This document shows positions 49,855 to 60,021 of a stretch of 64,000 nucleotides of DNA, piece after piece. The DNA is from Serratia marcescens subsp. marcescens ATCC 13880 (GTDB taxonomy: Bacteria; Pseudomonadota; Gammaproteobacteria; Enterobacterales; Enterobacteriaceae), in assembly GCF_017299535.1 (NCBI RefSeq), contig NZ_CP071238.1, positions 1,984,001 through 2,048,000 on the forward strand, read 5' to 3'. Position 1 is the stretch's first letter. Each line of letters opens with the position of its first letter. The translations under genes were made by a program, and so were the position numbers. Under the pieces are notes generated by a model that had not been told where the DNA came from, searched no databases, and worked only from the letters and a program-made list of their open reading frames with translations.

Positions 49855-50751
49855 TCAGCCGCCGAGCGTATCCACCAACAGATCGAGAAAGCGCCTGACG
49901 CGGGGTTCCAGCAGGCGCTTATTCGGATAGAGCGCCACAATCCTGACTTCTTCACCCGCCACGGCGCGCAACACCTGCCGCAGACGGCCGGCGGCCAAAT
50001 CTTCCGCAATCATAAACTCCGGCAGATACGCGATGCCCAACCCGGATAGAGCGGCGTCGCGTAACGCTTCCCCACTGTCCAGCCGCAGGCGGCCGCGAAC
50101 CGGGGCCTTGACCCATTCGCCGCGCTCGTCGCGCAGCCGCCAGGGCTGTTTTTGGTTGCGGCTGCTGAACAGCAGAGCCTCGTGCCCGGCGAGCGACTCG
50201 ACGGTTTGGGGTTCGCCACGGGCGGCGAGGTAGGCGGGGGAGGCGCACAGCAGGGCGCGATACCTGGCGAGGGTTCTTGACACCAGCCGGGTATCCGGCG
50301 CCGTGACGCCAATCCGCACCGCCAAATCAAATCCTTCTTCCACGATATCCGCCAGGCGATCGGAAAAACTGATCTCCACCTGCACCTCAGGCCAGGCGAC
50401 GAGAAATTTCGGCACCAGCGGCAACAGGATCCGTCTGCCGAAGGCGGCGGGAGCGGTCAGCCGCAGCACCCCGCGTGCGGTGCCTTTGTCGCCGGCCACG
50501 CTGGCCTCGGCGTCGTCGACCGAAGCGAGGATCTGCAGACCGCGCCGATAAAACTCTCGCCCCTCGTCGGTCAGGCCAAGCGAACGCGTGGTGCGATGCA
50601 ACAGCCGCACGCTCAGCCGCTGCTCCAGACGCGCGATGGCCTTGCCCGCCGCCGAGCGCGATAGCCCCATCGTCTGTCCGCCGGCGACAAAACTGCCGGC
50701 GTCGACGACGGCCATGAAAACCTGAATGTCATTGAGATTCGCCCGCAGCAT
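49855..50751 (-). CDS. LysR-family regulator
   Basis: A 298-residue LysR-type protein (helix-turn-helix around 19-38: SFVAGGQTMGLSRSAAGKAI). The effector domain is of the promiscuous CrgA-like group (TARGVLRLTAPAAFGRRIL). GGGGGG precedes its ATG. It diverges from the RidA-like gene across about 150 bases with AT-rich symmetry (TTAATTTAACATATTCAATTAA), so that gene is the likely target. Confidence 0.87.
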   Translation of the reverse strand: MLRANLNDIQVFMAVVDAGSFVAGGQTMGLSRSAAGKAIARLEQRLSVRLLHRTTRSLGLTDEGREFYRRGLQILASVDDAEASVAGDKGTARGVLRLTAPAAFGRRILLPLVPKFLVAWPEVQVEISFSDRLADIVEEGFDLAVRIGVTAPDTRLVSRTLARYRALLCASPAYLAARGEPQTVESLAGHEALLFSSRNQKQPWRLRDERGEWVKAPVRGRLRLDSGEALRDAALSGLGIAYLPEFMIAEDLAAGRLRQVLRAVAGEEVRIVALYPNKRLLEPRVRRFLDLLVDTLGG

Positions 50752-50900
50752 GCCGCCCCCCTGAGAGCCGGTGATAAGATAATTAATTTAACATATTCAA
50801 TTAATTAACTGCATAGTCAATGTCGTTTCAGTGACGACATTCATTCGCCAATCAAACGATTATAGTCGTCATGGAAACGATAAACGGTTGGAGAAGCAGC

Positions 50901-51296
50901 ATGAAAAACGGCATCACGCACTACCATCACGGGGTCATTTGGGAAGAGGAGAATGGCGTGTCCCAAGGCGTTCGCGTCAAAGACACCCTCTACATTTCGG
51001 GGCAGTTTTCCCATGATATGCAGGGTGAGTTTATCGGCGCGGGCGATATCGAACGGCAAACCCAACAGACGTTGGACAACCTGGATCGGGTATTGGCGGG
51101 ATTCGGCGCCGAACGTTCGAACCTGGTGTATGTGGAGATCTACCTGACCGACGTACAGGCGCACGTTGAACCGTGCATTGCGTTGTTCAAGCGCTATGTC
51201 GGCGATCACCGGCCCGCCGGTTCGCTGATCGGCGTCACCGGGCTGGCTTCGCCCGAGCAGTTGGTGGAGATCAGTGCGATCGCGCACCTCAACTGA
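50901..51296 (+). CDS. RidA/YjgF-family protein
   Basis: A 131-residue Rid-family protein (FSHDMQGEFIGAGDIERQTQ, then TLDNLDRVLAGFGAERSNLV and VEIYLTDVQAHV). The Arg of the RidA active site (usually near 105) is not evident, since PAGSLIGVTGLASPEQLVEI replaces the usual R-S/C-x-V stretch. It may be an Rid subgroup with another substrate. The ATG follows GGAG. Confidence 0.85.
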   Translation: MKNGITHYHHGVIWEEENGVSQGVRVKDTLYISGQFSHDMQGEFIGAGDIERQTQQTLDNLDRVLAGFGAERSNLVYVEIYLTDVQAHVEPCIALFKRYVGDHRPAGSLIGVTGLASPEQLVEISAIAHLN

Positions 51297-52406
<1,110 letters not shown>

Positions 52407-52410
52407 CGCA

Positions 52411-52437
52411 AAAAACCCGCCGTAACGGCGGGTTTTT
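52411..52437. terminator. bidirectional terminator, pip / holE
   Basis: AAAAACCCGCCG-taa-CGGCGGGTTTTT between two convergent genes. Confidence 0.9.
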
Positions 52438-52668
52438 CTATTTAGCCTTCGGTTCGTACGGCAGGCGCGAAAACTTGTGGGATTCCGCGCGGTAGTGCGC
52501 CACGCGCTCGCGAAAATAGTCGCGCAGCGCTTCCGGTTGCTCGCGCTCCACCACTTCCGGGATCACCGGCATGTTGTAGCGCTCTTTATACGCCACGCCT
52601 GAGGCGGCGAGATCCACATTCACCCTGTCCATCTCTTCTTTGGACAGCTCGGCCAGATTGTAACCCAC
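52438..52668 (-). CDS. holE: DNA polymerase III theta subunit
   Basis: A 76-residue protein, the length of E. coli HolE, with the same core ([20 protein letters not shown], then [16 protein letters not shown] and [10 protein letters not shown]). It binds and stabilises the epsilon proofreading subunit. It lies in the exoX/ptrB neighbourhood as in E. coli. Confidence 0.93.
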   Translation of the reverse strand: MGYNLAELSKEEMDRVNVDLAASGVAYKERYNMPVIPEVVEREQPEALRDYFRERVAHYRAESHKFSRLPYEPKAK

Positions 52669-53012
52669 GCTATGCTCCTTACTTACTTTGCCGCATTGAA
52701 TCTGCGCAGAAGGTAATCCACCCGGCGGCGCTTGGCAAGCCCATTACGCCGTTGTCGGGAGCGATATTTATCCAGCAGTAATGCAATCTATTTATTCTTT
52801 TAAATAAGAATGATTCGCTTTTTGATTAAAATAAAAGATGAAAATAATTATCATGTGAATTCTCAATGCAGGTGAAATATTTTAATTTATTGATATTTAT
52901 AGTTTTTATAATTAATGTGATTTGAGTGTAAATAAGGTGTTTTTATTTTTACGGCAGCAGGGCATAATGCGCGGAAATTAAATTCATGACCTGCAAAATA
53001 AAAGGAATCATT

Positions 53013-53531
53013 ATGCTGACGCAAGAAATGACTCAAAAGCTGAATGAGCAACTGAATCTGGAGTTCTACTCCGCCAACCTGTATCTGCAGATGAGCGCAT
53101 GGTGCAGCGATAAAGGCTTTGAAGGCGCCGCCGCATTTCTTAAGGAGCATTCTCAGGAAGAGATGCAGCATATGCAACGTTTATTCGACTATCTGAGCGA
53201 CACCGGCTCTCTGCCGCTGCTGGGCACCATCGCCGCGCCGCCGGTAGCGTTCGAATCGCTGGCGGACGTGTTCCAGCAGACCTACGAACACGAACAGCTG
53301 ATCACTCGTCAGATCAACGAACTGGCGCACGCCGCCATGACCGCACACGATTACTCCACCTTCAACTTCCTGCAGTGGTACGTGGCGGAGCAGCATGAAG
53401 AAGAGAAACTGTTCAAATCCGTGCTGGACAAGCTGGCGCTGGTGGGCACCAGCGGCAAGGGCCTGTTCTTCATCGACAAAGATCTGAAGAAAATGGGCGC
53501 GATGGGCCAGGGCGGCAACGACCAGGCCTGA
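53013..53531 (+). CDS. ftnA: ferritin FtnA
   Basis: A 172-residue iron-storage protein. All ferroxidase ligands are at E. coli positions: E17, E50, H53, E94, Q127, E130. The ATG at 53013 follows AAAGGA. The 344-base AT-rich space before it (52669-53012) holds no gene; it could bind H-NS and Fur, which control ftnA in E. coli. Confidence 0.95.
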   Translation: MLTQEMTQKLNEQLNLEFYSANLYLQMSAWCSDKGFEGAAAFLKEHSQEEMQHMQRLFDYLSDTGSLPLLGTIAAPPVAFESLADVFQQTYEHEQLITRQINELAHAAMTAHDYSTFNFLQWYVAEQHEEEKLFKSVLDKLALVGTSGKGLFFIDKDLKKMGAMGQGGNDQA

Positions 53532-53554
53532 TCTGCATCAGAACATCGAAAAAA

Positions 53555-53590
53555 CCGCGCGCGGGCGAGCCTGACGCGCGGTTTTTTTTT
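53555..53590 (+). terminator. ftnA terminator
   Basis: CCGCGCG (53555-53561) pairs with CGCGCGG (53575-53581), then nine T. Confidence 0.85.
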
Positions 53591-53856
53591 ACCCTGCGTT
53601 TATCGCGGTTATGCGGCGATACGTGCTGCCGGATCGCAAAATGCCAGTGATGCGCTCGACTTGCCGCAGCGTGGTCGTTATGATTTACCGCGATACGCTA
53701 CAGGGATGGTAGAGTCAAAACAGCGGGTTAGCCGATACAACCCGTTTTCTGTTTACCCGTGGCGCAATCATTGCGGTGGGTTGGGGCCGCTGATACATCG
53801 CCTTGGCTGTGGCCTTAACCCTTATGACCCTCTTTATATTGTTAAGGGATACCACT

Positions 53857-54240
53857 GTGATCGGTAAAATTCGTTCCTCCTGTCGCCTGCTTTCCACCGT
53901 TTTCGTTCTGTTCGTCGGCCTGTCTTCGCAGCAAGCGCTGGCGCACGCCCACCTGAAAGTGGAAACGCCGAAGGCCGACGCCAGCGTCAGCCCGGCGCCG
54001 AAGGCGCTGACCCTCAGCTTCTCCGAAGGCATCGAACCAAACTTCAGCGGCGTGAAAATCACCGGCCCGGACAACGCCGTGGTGAAAACCGGCAAGCTGC
54101 AGCTCGATCCGAACAACAACACCCAGGTCAACGTGCCGATCGAAAGCGAGCTGAGCGCGGGCAAATACAACGTCAGCTGGCATGTGGTGTCGGTCGACGG
54201 GCATAAAACCAAAGGCCAGTACAGCTTCACCGTAAACTGA
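53857..54240 (+). CDS. yobA: CopC-domain periplasmic protein YobA
   Basis: A 127-residue exported protein. The signal peptide ends ALAHA, so the mature chain starts with the copper-binding His (AHAHLKVETP). The CopC fold continues to WHVVSVDGHKTKGQYSF. GTG (53857) follows AAGGGA. It opens the yobA-yebZ-yebY operon. The 325 bases before it hold no gene; a CGGGTT...AACCCG hairpin lies near 53720-53750. Confidence 0.92.
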   Translation: MIGKIRSSCRLLSTVFVLFVGLSSQQALAHAHLKVETPKADASVSPAPKALTLSFSEGIEPNFSGVKITGPDNAVVKTGKLQLDPNNNTQVNVPIESELSAGKYNVSWHVVSVDGHKTKGQYSFTVN

Positions 54241-54242
54241 TC

Positions 54243-55124
54243 GTGACTCTGGCGACCCTGTTCGTTCTGTGTCGCTTGGTGCACTTTGCGGCGGTGATGC
54301 TGATGTTCGGCATCAGTCTGTTCACCGCCTTATTGTCACCGCAGCGCCTCTCCCCGATCCTCTCCCGCGATGTGCGTCCGCTGCTGCTTGCCGGCACCTG
54401 GATTGCCGGGCTTTCCGCCGTGGCGCTGCTGGCCATTCAGGCCGGGCAGATGGGCGACGGTTGGGAAGACGCCTGGCGGCTGGAGGTCTGGTGGGCGGTG
54501 CTCGGCACCACCTTCGGCGAAGTGTGGCGCTGGCATCTGGGCCTGTCGCTGCTGGCGATCCTGAGCCTGCTGCTGCCGGAACGGCCGCGCGCACAGGCGT
54601 TGGCGCTGTGCTCGGCGCTGCTGCTGGTGAGCCTGGCGTTTATCGGCCACGCGGCGATGCATGAAGGCGCGTTGGGCGCGCTGCACCGCGCCAACCATGC
54701 GGTGCACCTGCTGGCCGCCGGTTACTGGTTCGGCAGCCTGGCGCCGCTGCTGGTTTGCCTGCGTTACCTGCCTCCGCCGCAGTGGCGCAGCGACGCCATC
54801 ACCACGCTGATCCGTTTCTCGCGCTGGGGGCACCTGGCGGTGGCGGCGGTGATCGTCACCGGCATCGTCAACAGCCTGATCATTCTCGGCGGTTGGCCGC
54901 TCAACCTCAGCTCGCCTTATCAGCGCCTGCTGCTGATCAAAACCGCGCTGGTGGCGCTGATGGTGATGGTGGCGCTGGCCAATCGCTACGCCATCGTGCC
55001 GGCGATGAGCCGCGTACCGGCGCTGGCGCAGCGCGGCGTGGTGCTGGCCTGCTGGCTCGAAGTCGGGTTGGGGATGGCGGTGCTGCTGCTGGTCAGTTTA
55101 TTTGCAACCTATGCGCCGGTATGA
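54243..55124 (+). CDS. yebZ: CopD-family inner-membrane protein YebZ
   Basis: A 293-residue protein with eight hydrophobic helices and membrane His residues (RLVHFAAVML, then FIGHAAMHEGALG and HAVHLLAAGYWFGS) typical of CopD copper proteins. GTG start two bases after the yobA stop. It probably handles copper together with YobA. Confidence 0.92.
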   Translation: MTLATLFVLCRLVHFAAVMLMFGISLFTALLSPQRLSPILSRDVRPLLLAGTWIAGLSAVALLAIQAGQMGDGWEDAWRLEVWWAVLGTTFGEVWRWHLGLSLLAILSLLLPERPRAQALALCSALLLVSLAFIGHAAMHEGALGALHRANHAVHLLAAGYWFGSLAPLLVCLRYLPPPQWRSDAITTLIRFSRWGHLAVAAVIVTGIVNSLIILGGWPLNLSSPYQRLLLIKTALVALMVMVALANRYAIVPAMSRVPALAQRGVVLACWLEVGLGMAVLLLVSLFATYAPV

Positions 55125-55193
55125 CATTTCAGCTTGCCGCAACCGGGCAAGCTGCGGGAAAATCGGCGCGAATAGCAACCTTAAGGCCATCAC

Positions 55194-55535
55194 ATGAAAT
55201 CGGTATTACTCGGCATTACGCTGCTGGCAACCGCGACCGGCGCGCTGGCGGCAGACAAATTGGTGAACATCACCAAACTGGAGTACGGCAAACAGTGGGC
55301 GTTCACCAAGGAAGAAGTGACGCTGCAGTGCCGCAGCGGCGGCGCGCTGTTCGTGCTCAATAACAGCACCCTGATGCAATACCCGCTCAACGACGCGGCG
55401 GAGCAGCAGGTGAAGAAGGGCCATCAGCGCGCGCAGCCGCTGGAGGTGATCCTGCTGGACGACCCTGCCGAACCGGGGAAAAAAATGAGCATGGCGCCGT
55501 TTATCGAGCGCGCCGAGAAGCTGTGCGCTGACTAA
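55194..55535 (+). CDS. yebY: YebY (DUF2511) exported protein
   Basis: A 113-residue protein with a signal peptide (MKSVLLGITLLATATGALA) and a DUF2511 domain (KQWAFTKEEVTLQCRSGGAL). Two Cys (mature part) may form a disulfide. Third gene of the yobA operon, followed by sdsR, as in E. coli. Confidence 0.9.
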   Translation: MKSVLLGITLLATATGALAADKLVNITKLEYGKQWAFTKEEVTLQCRSGGALFVLNNSTLMQYPLNDAAEQQVKKGHQRAQPLEVILLDDPAEPGKKMSMAPFIERAEKLCAD

Positions 55536-55667
55536 CCGCTTGTTTGCCAACGCCTTGCCCAGCGTGCGCAGATTGATGCGCATTTGCCGCATAGTTATTT
55601 CGTCACGAAACTATCACGCGGCCGCCGGGCGGCTGGCAAAACTGGCGCGGTAGGCTACTCTTAAAGT

Positions 55668-55773
55668 GCACGGCTGAACAAGCCCTGCATTAAATGCCAA
55701 CTTTTAGCGCACGGCTCTCTCCCAAGAGCCATTTCCCTAGACCGAATATAGGAATCGTATTCGGTCTTTTTTT
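55668..55773 (+). ncRNA. sdsR: SdsR (RyeB) small RNA
   Basis: The stretch from CTGCATTAAATGCCAACTTT through GCGCACGGCTCTCTCCCAAG to the final hairpin ACCGAATATAGGAATCGTAT is almost the same as E. coli/Salmonella SdsR. The U-run ends at 55773. A sigma-S type -10 (CTACTCT, 55655-55661) lies seven bases before the inferred start. It sits after yebY as in E. coli. SdsR is a sigma-S-dependent Hfq sRNA that lowers porins, mutS and tolC. An antisense RNA (SraC/RyeA) is known opposite it in E. coli and is likely here. Confidence 0.92.
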
Positions 55774-55980
55774 GTGTGATTGATTTATAAGGAAATTCCA
55801 CTTAAAGCGCCAATAAATTTCTGGTTTCTCTTTCCCGTCGTCACATTTCAACCCGATCTCCGGCTCCACACACCCACCGCACCTATCGCTAATTTAGCCG
55901 CACCAAAAGTCATTACGTCATCTATGGCGCTGATAAGCTTCGGCCATTGCTCCCATCAACGGTTTAACGAGAGTGTCATT

Positions 55981-56028
55981 ATGGGAAATATCCCGGCATC
56001 AGGCGCTATAAAAGGTAACCCGCAGTGA
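55981..56028 (+). CDS. possible 15-residue leader peptide
   Basis: MGNIPASGAIKGNPQ is preceded by GAGAG and ends in a TGA that overlaps the GTG start of the next gene. The arrangement would couple translation of the two. The 207 bases before it (55774-55980) hold no gene I trust. Confidence 0.35.
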   Translation: MGNIPASGAIKGNPQ

Positions 56029-56429
56029 ACGAGCAACTGAATCAATTAAAGATGATGTTGCCCGGCTATCTCGAGGCGTGGCGTGAGGGGGCCTTACCCT
56101 CTGACTGGGGGCAGGTGGCTAATCCTGAAGTGGTTGCCGCCCTGTTGGCGGAGTGGGAGGCGCTAAGCGAGTTGGCGTCTCGGTTCGAAACCGCCACTGA
56201 AGCTCCCTCCGAACCGGCCGCGTTTTGGCAGGCGCGCGCCGAGCTGATGGCGCAGCGCAATCGTGAACTGATGGCTCAACTGGCGACGCCAATCCGTTTG
56301 CCCAGCGCACGGGTGGCCTTTTTTGGCTATGTGAAAACGGCCGTGATGGACGCCAGGCAGGTTAAAGCGGCGATTCGCGATGCCGGTTTTATCGTTGCGG
56401 GCGGCGCCTCCAACGAGAACACGGCTTAA
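56025..56429 (+). CDS. unknown protein downstream of sdsR
   Basis: A 134-residue protein (NEQLNQLKMMLPGYLEAWRE, later AELMAQRNRELMAQLATPIR and ARVAFFGYVKTAVMDARQV), mostly helical and soluble. I do not recognise it. It starts at GTG in the overlap with the leader ORF. Its stop region overlaps the end of the convergent small membrane gene by 4 bases. Confidence 0.6.
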   Translation: MNEQLNQLKMMLPGYLEAWREGALPSDWGQVANPEVVAALLAEWEALSELASRFETATEAPSEPAAFWQARAELMAQRNRELMAQLATPIRLPSARVAFFGYVKTAVMDARQVKAAIRDAGFIVAGGASNENTA

Positions 56430-56644
56430 CGCGGTTTCTTCTCAAATTTCTCGGCAAAAAAGAACCGCAGCAATTTATGGATCCACAGCAGGATGGCGCC
56501 GACCACCACCAGAGAGACGACGAAATGCGACAGATTTTTAGGCGCGGCATAGCCGTGGGTAAAGGAGACCCCCGCGCCGCTGAGCAGCAGGGTGGCGATC
56601 CAGAAGCCGAGCAGCAGGCATAAGGTACGAAACAGTTTAAACAT
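56426..56644 (-). CDS. two-helix membrane protein, candidate immunity protein
   Basis: A 72-residue protein with two membrane helices (LFRTLCLLLGFWIATLLLSG and FVVSLVVVGAILLWIHKLL) and a basic end (FFAEKFEKKPR). It is 74 bases downstream of the candidate microcin in the same direction. Size and topology resemble immunity proteins of class II microcins such as that for colicin V. No sequence family recognised. The ATG (56642-56644) is chosen over a TTG four codons earlier. Confidence 0.6.
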   Translation of the reverse strand: MFKLFRTLCLLLGFWIATLLLSGAGVSFTHGYAAPKNLSHFVVSLVVVGAILLWIHKLLRFFFAEKFEKKPR

Positions 56645-56718
56645 GGTTATCACCAAAAATACGGAAAGCGCCGACCGAACGGAGAGGCTCAGCCGGAGCT
56701 TTGATTAATTAAAACCGC

Positions 56719-57069
56719 TTAGCGCGAACAGGTATTGCCGCCTTTACTGCTATTGTTATTGCAGTTGCTGCCGCTGTTTTTGTTGCCGCCTTTCCCCATG
56801 CCGACGTTGCCGCCGCCTTTGCTGCCTTCCTTGAAGCAGCCGCCGTTGAGCGCGCCCACCGCCAGGCCGCCAAGGCCGCCCAGAGAGCCGGTGATCACGC
56901 CGTTAACGCAATCCGGCGAGGTGTGCTTGCCGTAGAATCCCTGATTGGATGACCCGCCCCCGTTCTTGTTGCCGCCGTTGTTGTTGACGCGGCCATTGCT
57001 GCCGCGGTTGTCGGCAAAGTTACCGGCGCCGGCGATCAGGTGAAAGTGTTTGGCATCGATCTCTTGCAT
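56719..57069 (-). CDS. candidate double-glycine microcin/bacteriocin precursor
   Basis: A 116-residue peptide precursor. The leader is MQEIDAKHFHLIAGAG, which resembles the microcin leader ending in GG/GA (compare RTLTLNELDSVSGG in colicin V). The core is rich in Gly, Asn and Ser. It has a glycine-zipper hydrophobic part (GVITGSLGGLGGLAVGALNG, residues 57-76) flanked by C54 and C78, and C103/C114 in the Ser/Asn tail. GAGGG stands seven bases before the ATG. No export ABC transporter lies in the window. The call rests on architecture only. Confidence 0.6.
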   Translation of the reverse strand: MQEIDAKHFHLIAGAGNFADNRGSNGRVNNNGGNKNGGGSSNQGFYGKHTSPDCVNGVITGSLGGLGGLAVGALNGGCFKEGSKGGGNVGMGKGGNKNSGSNCNNNSSKGGNTCSR

Positions 57070-57317
57070 AAAATTCCCTCTTTATCGATTCAGTTAAATT
57101 CAGTAAAGCTTGCGCAAGCCAGCTGTTTTTAACAGAAAAAATAGCGGGGGTAATTACCGGTTCGGATAAGAACAGGGGGTTTATTTTGCGATATTTTCCA
57201 GTCTGATAGGGCACAGAGGAATGATATTTTGGATGTGTGGATCCGCATCGCTATCCGTTCTCTTGAGCCGGTTAATTTGTTAGCATGGCGCCCCTGGATG
57301 ACTATTGGTGCAGTACA

Positions 57318-57668
57318 TTGAAAATTAAAGCGTTGTTATTTGTTGCGCTGGCCGCGCTGGCCGGCTGCAGCCAGGAGGGAACCTCGATGAATCAGCCCGC
57401 AAACGAGAAAGGCGGCCAAACGGAAGTGTTGCTGGTGAACAGCGCGCTGGTGGACTGCGTGGGCGTCGGCCCGATGAAGTGCATGCAGGTGCGCCGCTCC
57501 GCGCAGCAGCCGTGGGAGTTGTTCTATACAGGCATCGAGGGCTTCATTTTCGAACCGGGCTATCAGTATCGATTGAAAGTGCGCGTCACTCCGGTGGAGA
57601 ACGTGCCGGCCGACGCCTCATCGCTGCGTTACACGCTGATTGAGCAGTTGGAAAAGAACAAGGCGTGA
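57318..57668 (+). CDS. lipoprotein with a DUF4377/HslJ-like domain
   Basis: A 116-residue lipoprotein (KIKALLFVALAALAGC, lipobox LAGC). The domain has VDCVGVGPMKCMQVR, then PWELFYTGIEGFIFEPGYQY, typical of the DUF4377 group. The start is uncertain: TTG at 57318 gives a normal signal peptide, whereas ATG at 57285 would add eleven residues before it. Function unknown. Confidence 0.75.
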   Translation: MKIKALLFVALAALAGCSQEGTSMNQPANEKGGQTEVLLVNSALVDCVGVGPMKCMQVRRSAQQPWELFYTGIEGFIFEPGYQYRLKVRVTPVENVPADASSLRYTLIEQLEKNKA

Positions 57669-57851
57669 CTCTCGACTGGCCGGGTAATCGCAACCCGGCC
57701 TGCCATGATTATCCCTTTGCCATCATGACATGTCTCGGCGGCGGGCTTTCCGACTGGTCTGTTCACTGCGCTTGTTTTCGCACTTTCTTAAGTATATTGA
57801 GAAAATCAGGTATATTGTCCTTCGGTTTTTAGCTACCAAGAAAAAATTACT

Positions 57852-59051
57852 ATGATTATCAAACCTAAAATTCGTGGTTTTATCTGCACCACCGCTCACC
57901 CGGCAGGCTGTGAAGCCAACGTCCGTGAGCAAATCGCCTACGTTAAGTCGCGCGGCGAACTGAAAAACGGGCCTAAAAAGGTGCTGGTCATTGGTGCTTC
58001 CACCGGTTACGGTCTGGCCTCGCGCATCAATGCCGCTTTCGGCAGCGGTGCGGCCACCATCGGCGTATTTTTCGAGAAGCCTGGCAGCGAAGGCAAAACC
58101 GGTTCCGCCGGTTGGTACAACTCCGCCGGTTTCGACAAGGCAGCTAAAGAAGAAGGCCTGTACGCGAAAAGCATCAACGGCGACGCATTCTCCAACGAGT
58201 GCCGTCAGACCGTGATCGATCTGATCAAAAAAGACCTGGGCCAGGTTGACCTGGTGGTTTACTCGCTGGCTTCGCCGGTGCGTAAGATGCCGGAAACCGG
58301 CGAAGTGGTGCGTTCCGCACTGAAGCCGATCGGCGAGCCATACAAATCCGTCGCACTGGACACCAACAAAGACGTGCTGGTTGAAGCCGTGGTCGAGCCG
58401 GCCAACGAGCAAGAAATCGCCGACACCGTGAAGGTGATGGGCGGCCAAGACTGGCAGCTGTGGATGGACGCGCTGGACGAAGCGGGCGTGCTGGCGGATA
58501 ACGCGCAGTCGGTCGCTTACTCCTACATCGGTACCGATCTAACCTGGCCAATTTACTGGCACGGCACGCTGGGCAAGGCGAAAGAAGATCTGGATCGCGC
58601 GGCGCACGCCATCAACCAGAAGCTGCAGGCCAAAGGCGGCGCGGCTTACGTTGCGGTGCTCAAGTCGGTAGTGACTCAGGCTTCCTCCGCCATTCCGGTG
58701 ATGCCGCTGTATATCTCCATCGTGTTCAAAATCATGAAGGAACAGGGCATTCACGAAGGCTGCATCGAGCAGATCCAGCGTCTGTTCGCCACCAAGCTGT
58801 ACAGCGGCGCGGCGCCGGACACCGACGAGAAGCACCGTCTGCGTCTGGATGACTGGGAACTGCGCGACGAAGTGCAGGAAACCTGTCGTGAAATCTGGCG
58901 GCAGCTGAACGACAACAACATCAACGAACTGACGGATTACCAGGGCTACAAGGCGGAATTCCTGCGCCTGTTCGGCTTCGGTCTGCAGGGCGTTGACTAC
59001 GACGCCGATCTGAGCGGCGAAGCCAATTTCGATGTGATCGAGCTGGTCTAA
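57852..59051 (+). CDS. fabV: trans-2-enoyl-ACP/CoA reductase FabV
   Basis: A 399-residue enoyl reductase of the last step in fatty-acid elongation. The nucleotide motif is [15 protein letters not shown]. The catalytic pair is Y235-x8-K244 ([13 protein letters not shown]). FabV enzymes are usually resistant to triclosan. Whether the host also has fabI cannot be seen here. Confidence 0.95.
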   Translation: MIIKPKIRGFICTTAHPAGCEANVREQIAYVKSRGELKNGPKKVLVIGASTGYGLASRINAAFGSGAATIGVFFEKPGSEGKTGSAGWYNSAGFDKAAKEEGLYAKSINGDAFSNECRQTVIDLIKKDLGQVDLVVYSLASPVRKMPETGEVVRSALKPIGEPYKSVALDTNKDVLVEAVVEPANEQEIADTVKVMGGQDWQLWMDALDEAGVLADNAQSVAYSYIGTDLTWPIYWHGTLGKAKEDLDRAAHAINQKLQAKGGAAYVAVLKSVVTQASSAIPVMPLYISIVFKIMKEQGIHEGCIEQIQRLFATKLYSGAAPDTDEKHRLRLDDWELRDEVQETCREIWRQLNDNNINELTDYQGYKAEFLRLFGFGLQGVDYDADLSGEANFDVIELV

Positions 59052-59070
59052 GCGCGTCGAGCGGTCAAAC

Positions 59071-59096
59071 AAGGTCGGGTTAGCCCGGCCTTTTTT
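59071..59096 (+). terminator. fabV terminator
   Basis: AAGGTCGGG-ttag-CCCGGCCTT (one G-U) followed by TTTT. Confidence 0.85.
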
Positions 59097-59277
59097 ATTG
59101 CCTGCGAATTATCGGCTGGCTAAGCGAAAATGTTTATTTCGGGTTAACAGAGGAACCGAGTGGTTAACATCGGCGGTCGGAAGGTGAAATAACGGCGGTT
59201 ATTAAACTAAAGAAAGTCATTTTTTATTTACCCTTGCCGCCGGCTGCGGTTATTTTATTTCCTTTAAGGAGAAAACT

Positions 59278-59496
59278 ATGACATGGCGTTATTGTGCCAC
59301 GGTATCGTTGTTTTTGTTGAGCGGCTGCGGCGCGATCCAGCCGACGTCGACGTCCCCAGACTGGTCTCAGCCCCAGCCGGCCACGCGGGAACAGCGGCAA
59401 CGCATCATGGCGGGTGAGTCTGCCTCGTCGGTATTGCATGAAGGGAATATCGGTATTGGCGGCACGTTAGATGGGTCGAAAATATTCGATCGTTAA
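59278..59496 (+). CDS. small lipoprotein
   Basis: A 72-residue protein. The signal segment YCATVSLFLLSGC gives a lipobox LSGC (Cys17); the mature part is Pro/Ser/Gln-rich and ends GGTLDGSKIFDR. AAGGAG precedes the ATG. No family recognised. Confidence 0.7.
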   Translation: MTWRYCATVSLFLLSGCGAIQPTSTSPDWSQPQPATREQRQRIMAGESASSVLHEGNIGIGGTLDGSKIFDR

Positions 59497-59667
59497 ACCG
59501 CTAAATATATTCAGCCAAATTAATGCGCGCATTCTGCCGATATTGTCGGAGGGTTTACCTTTCCTGCGTTATTCTGCCGTGGCTTGACCATTCATTGCGT
59601 TAGCAGACAATTCGTTTTCCTTATAGGGAACCGCCGGTTTATTTCGGCGTAATCAAAGGAGTTGCCC

Positions 59668-59973
59668 ATGACGAAGAACATGGCCGCGATCTTTCTCTTG
59701 CTGTTGCCGCCGCTAAGCCAAAGCGCCGGCGCAGCGCGCTACGACAGGCCGTGCGAAGGGGTGTCGCCGGTGCTGTTTCAAAAGCGCCTGAAAGCGCTGG
59801 CGCAGGATCTGCGGCAGGAAATAAGCGAGGAAGCGCCGCCGACGGAGCGCGATGCGGAAGAGCTGGCGCGGTTGGCGGAGTGCGCTATCGAGCCCGGCAA
59901 GGCGCCCGTCACCGGCGGGCAGCGCGTCTCCCGTTCAGAGGAAAAGCCGACGGCATCGCCGAACGGTTGCTGA
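59668..59973 (+). CDS. small exported protein
   Basis: A 101-residue protein with a signal peptide (NMAAIFLLLLPPLSQSAGAA) and a charged helical body with three Cys (PCEGVSPVLFQKRLKALAQD, then LAECAIEPG, ending NGC). AGGAG is seven bases before the ATG. Unknown function. Confidence 0.65.
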   Translation: MTKNMAAIFLLLLPPLSQSAGAARYDRPCEGVSPVLFQKRLKALAQDLRQEISEEAPPTERDAEELARLAECAIEPGKAPVTGGQRVSRSEEKPTASPNGC

Positions 59974-60021
59974 GCCGGCGTGTGCGCAGAGTCAAGCGAT
60001 GTAATGTAAAAGGAGTCATTG

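Noticed and set aside
55780..56028. 82-codon frame just after sdsR
   Set aside because: It begins at a non-ATG codon without a ribosome site right after the sRNA terminator. Only the last 15 codons have good initiation signals and are reported as a leader.
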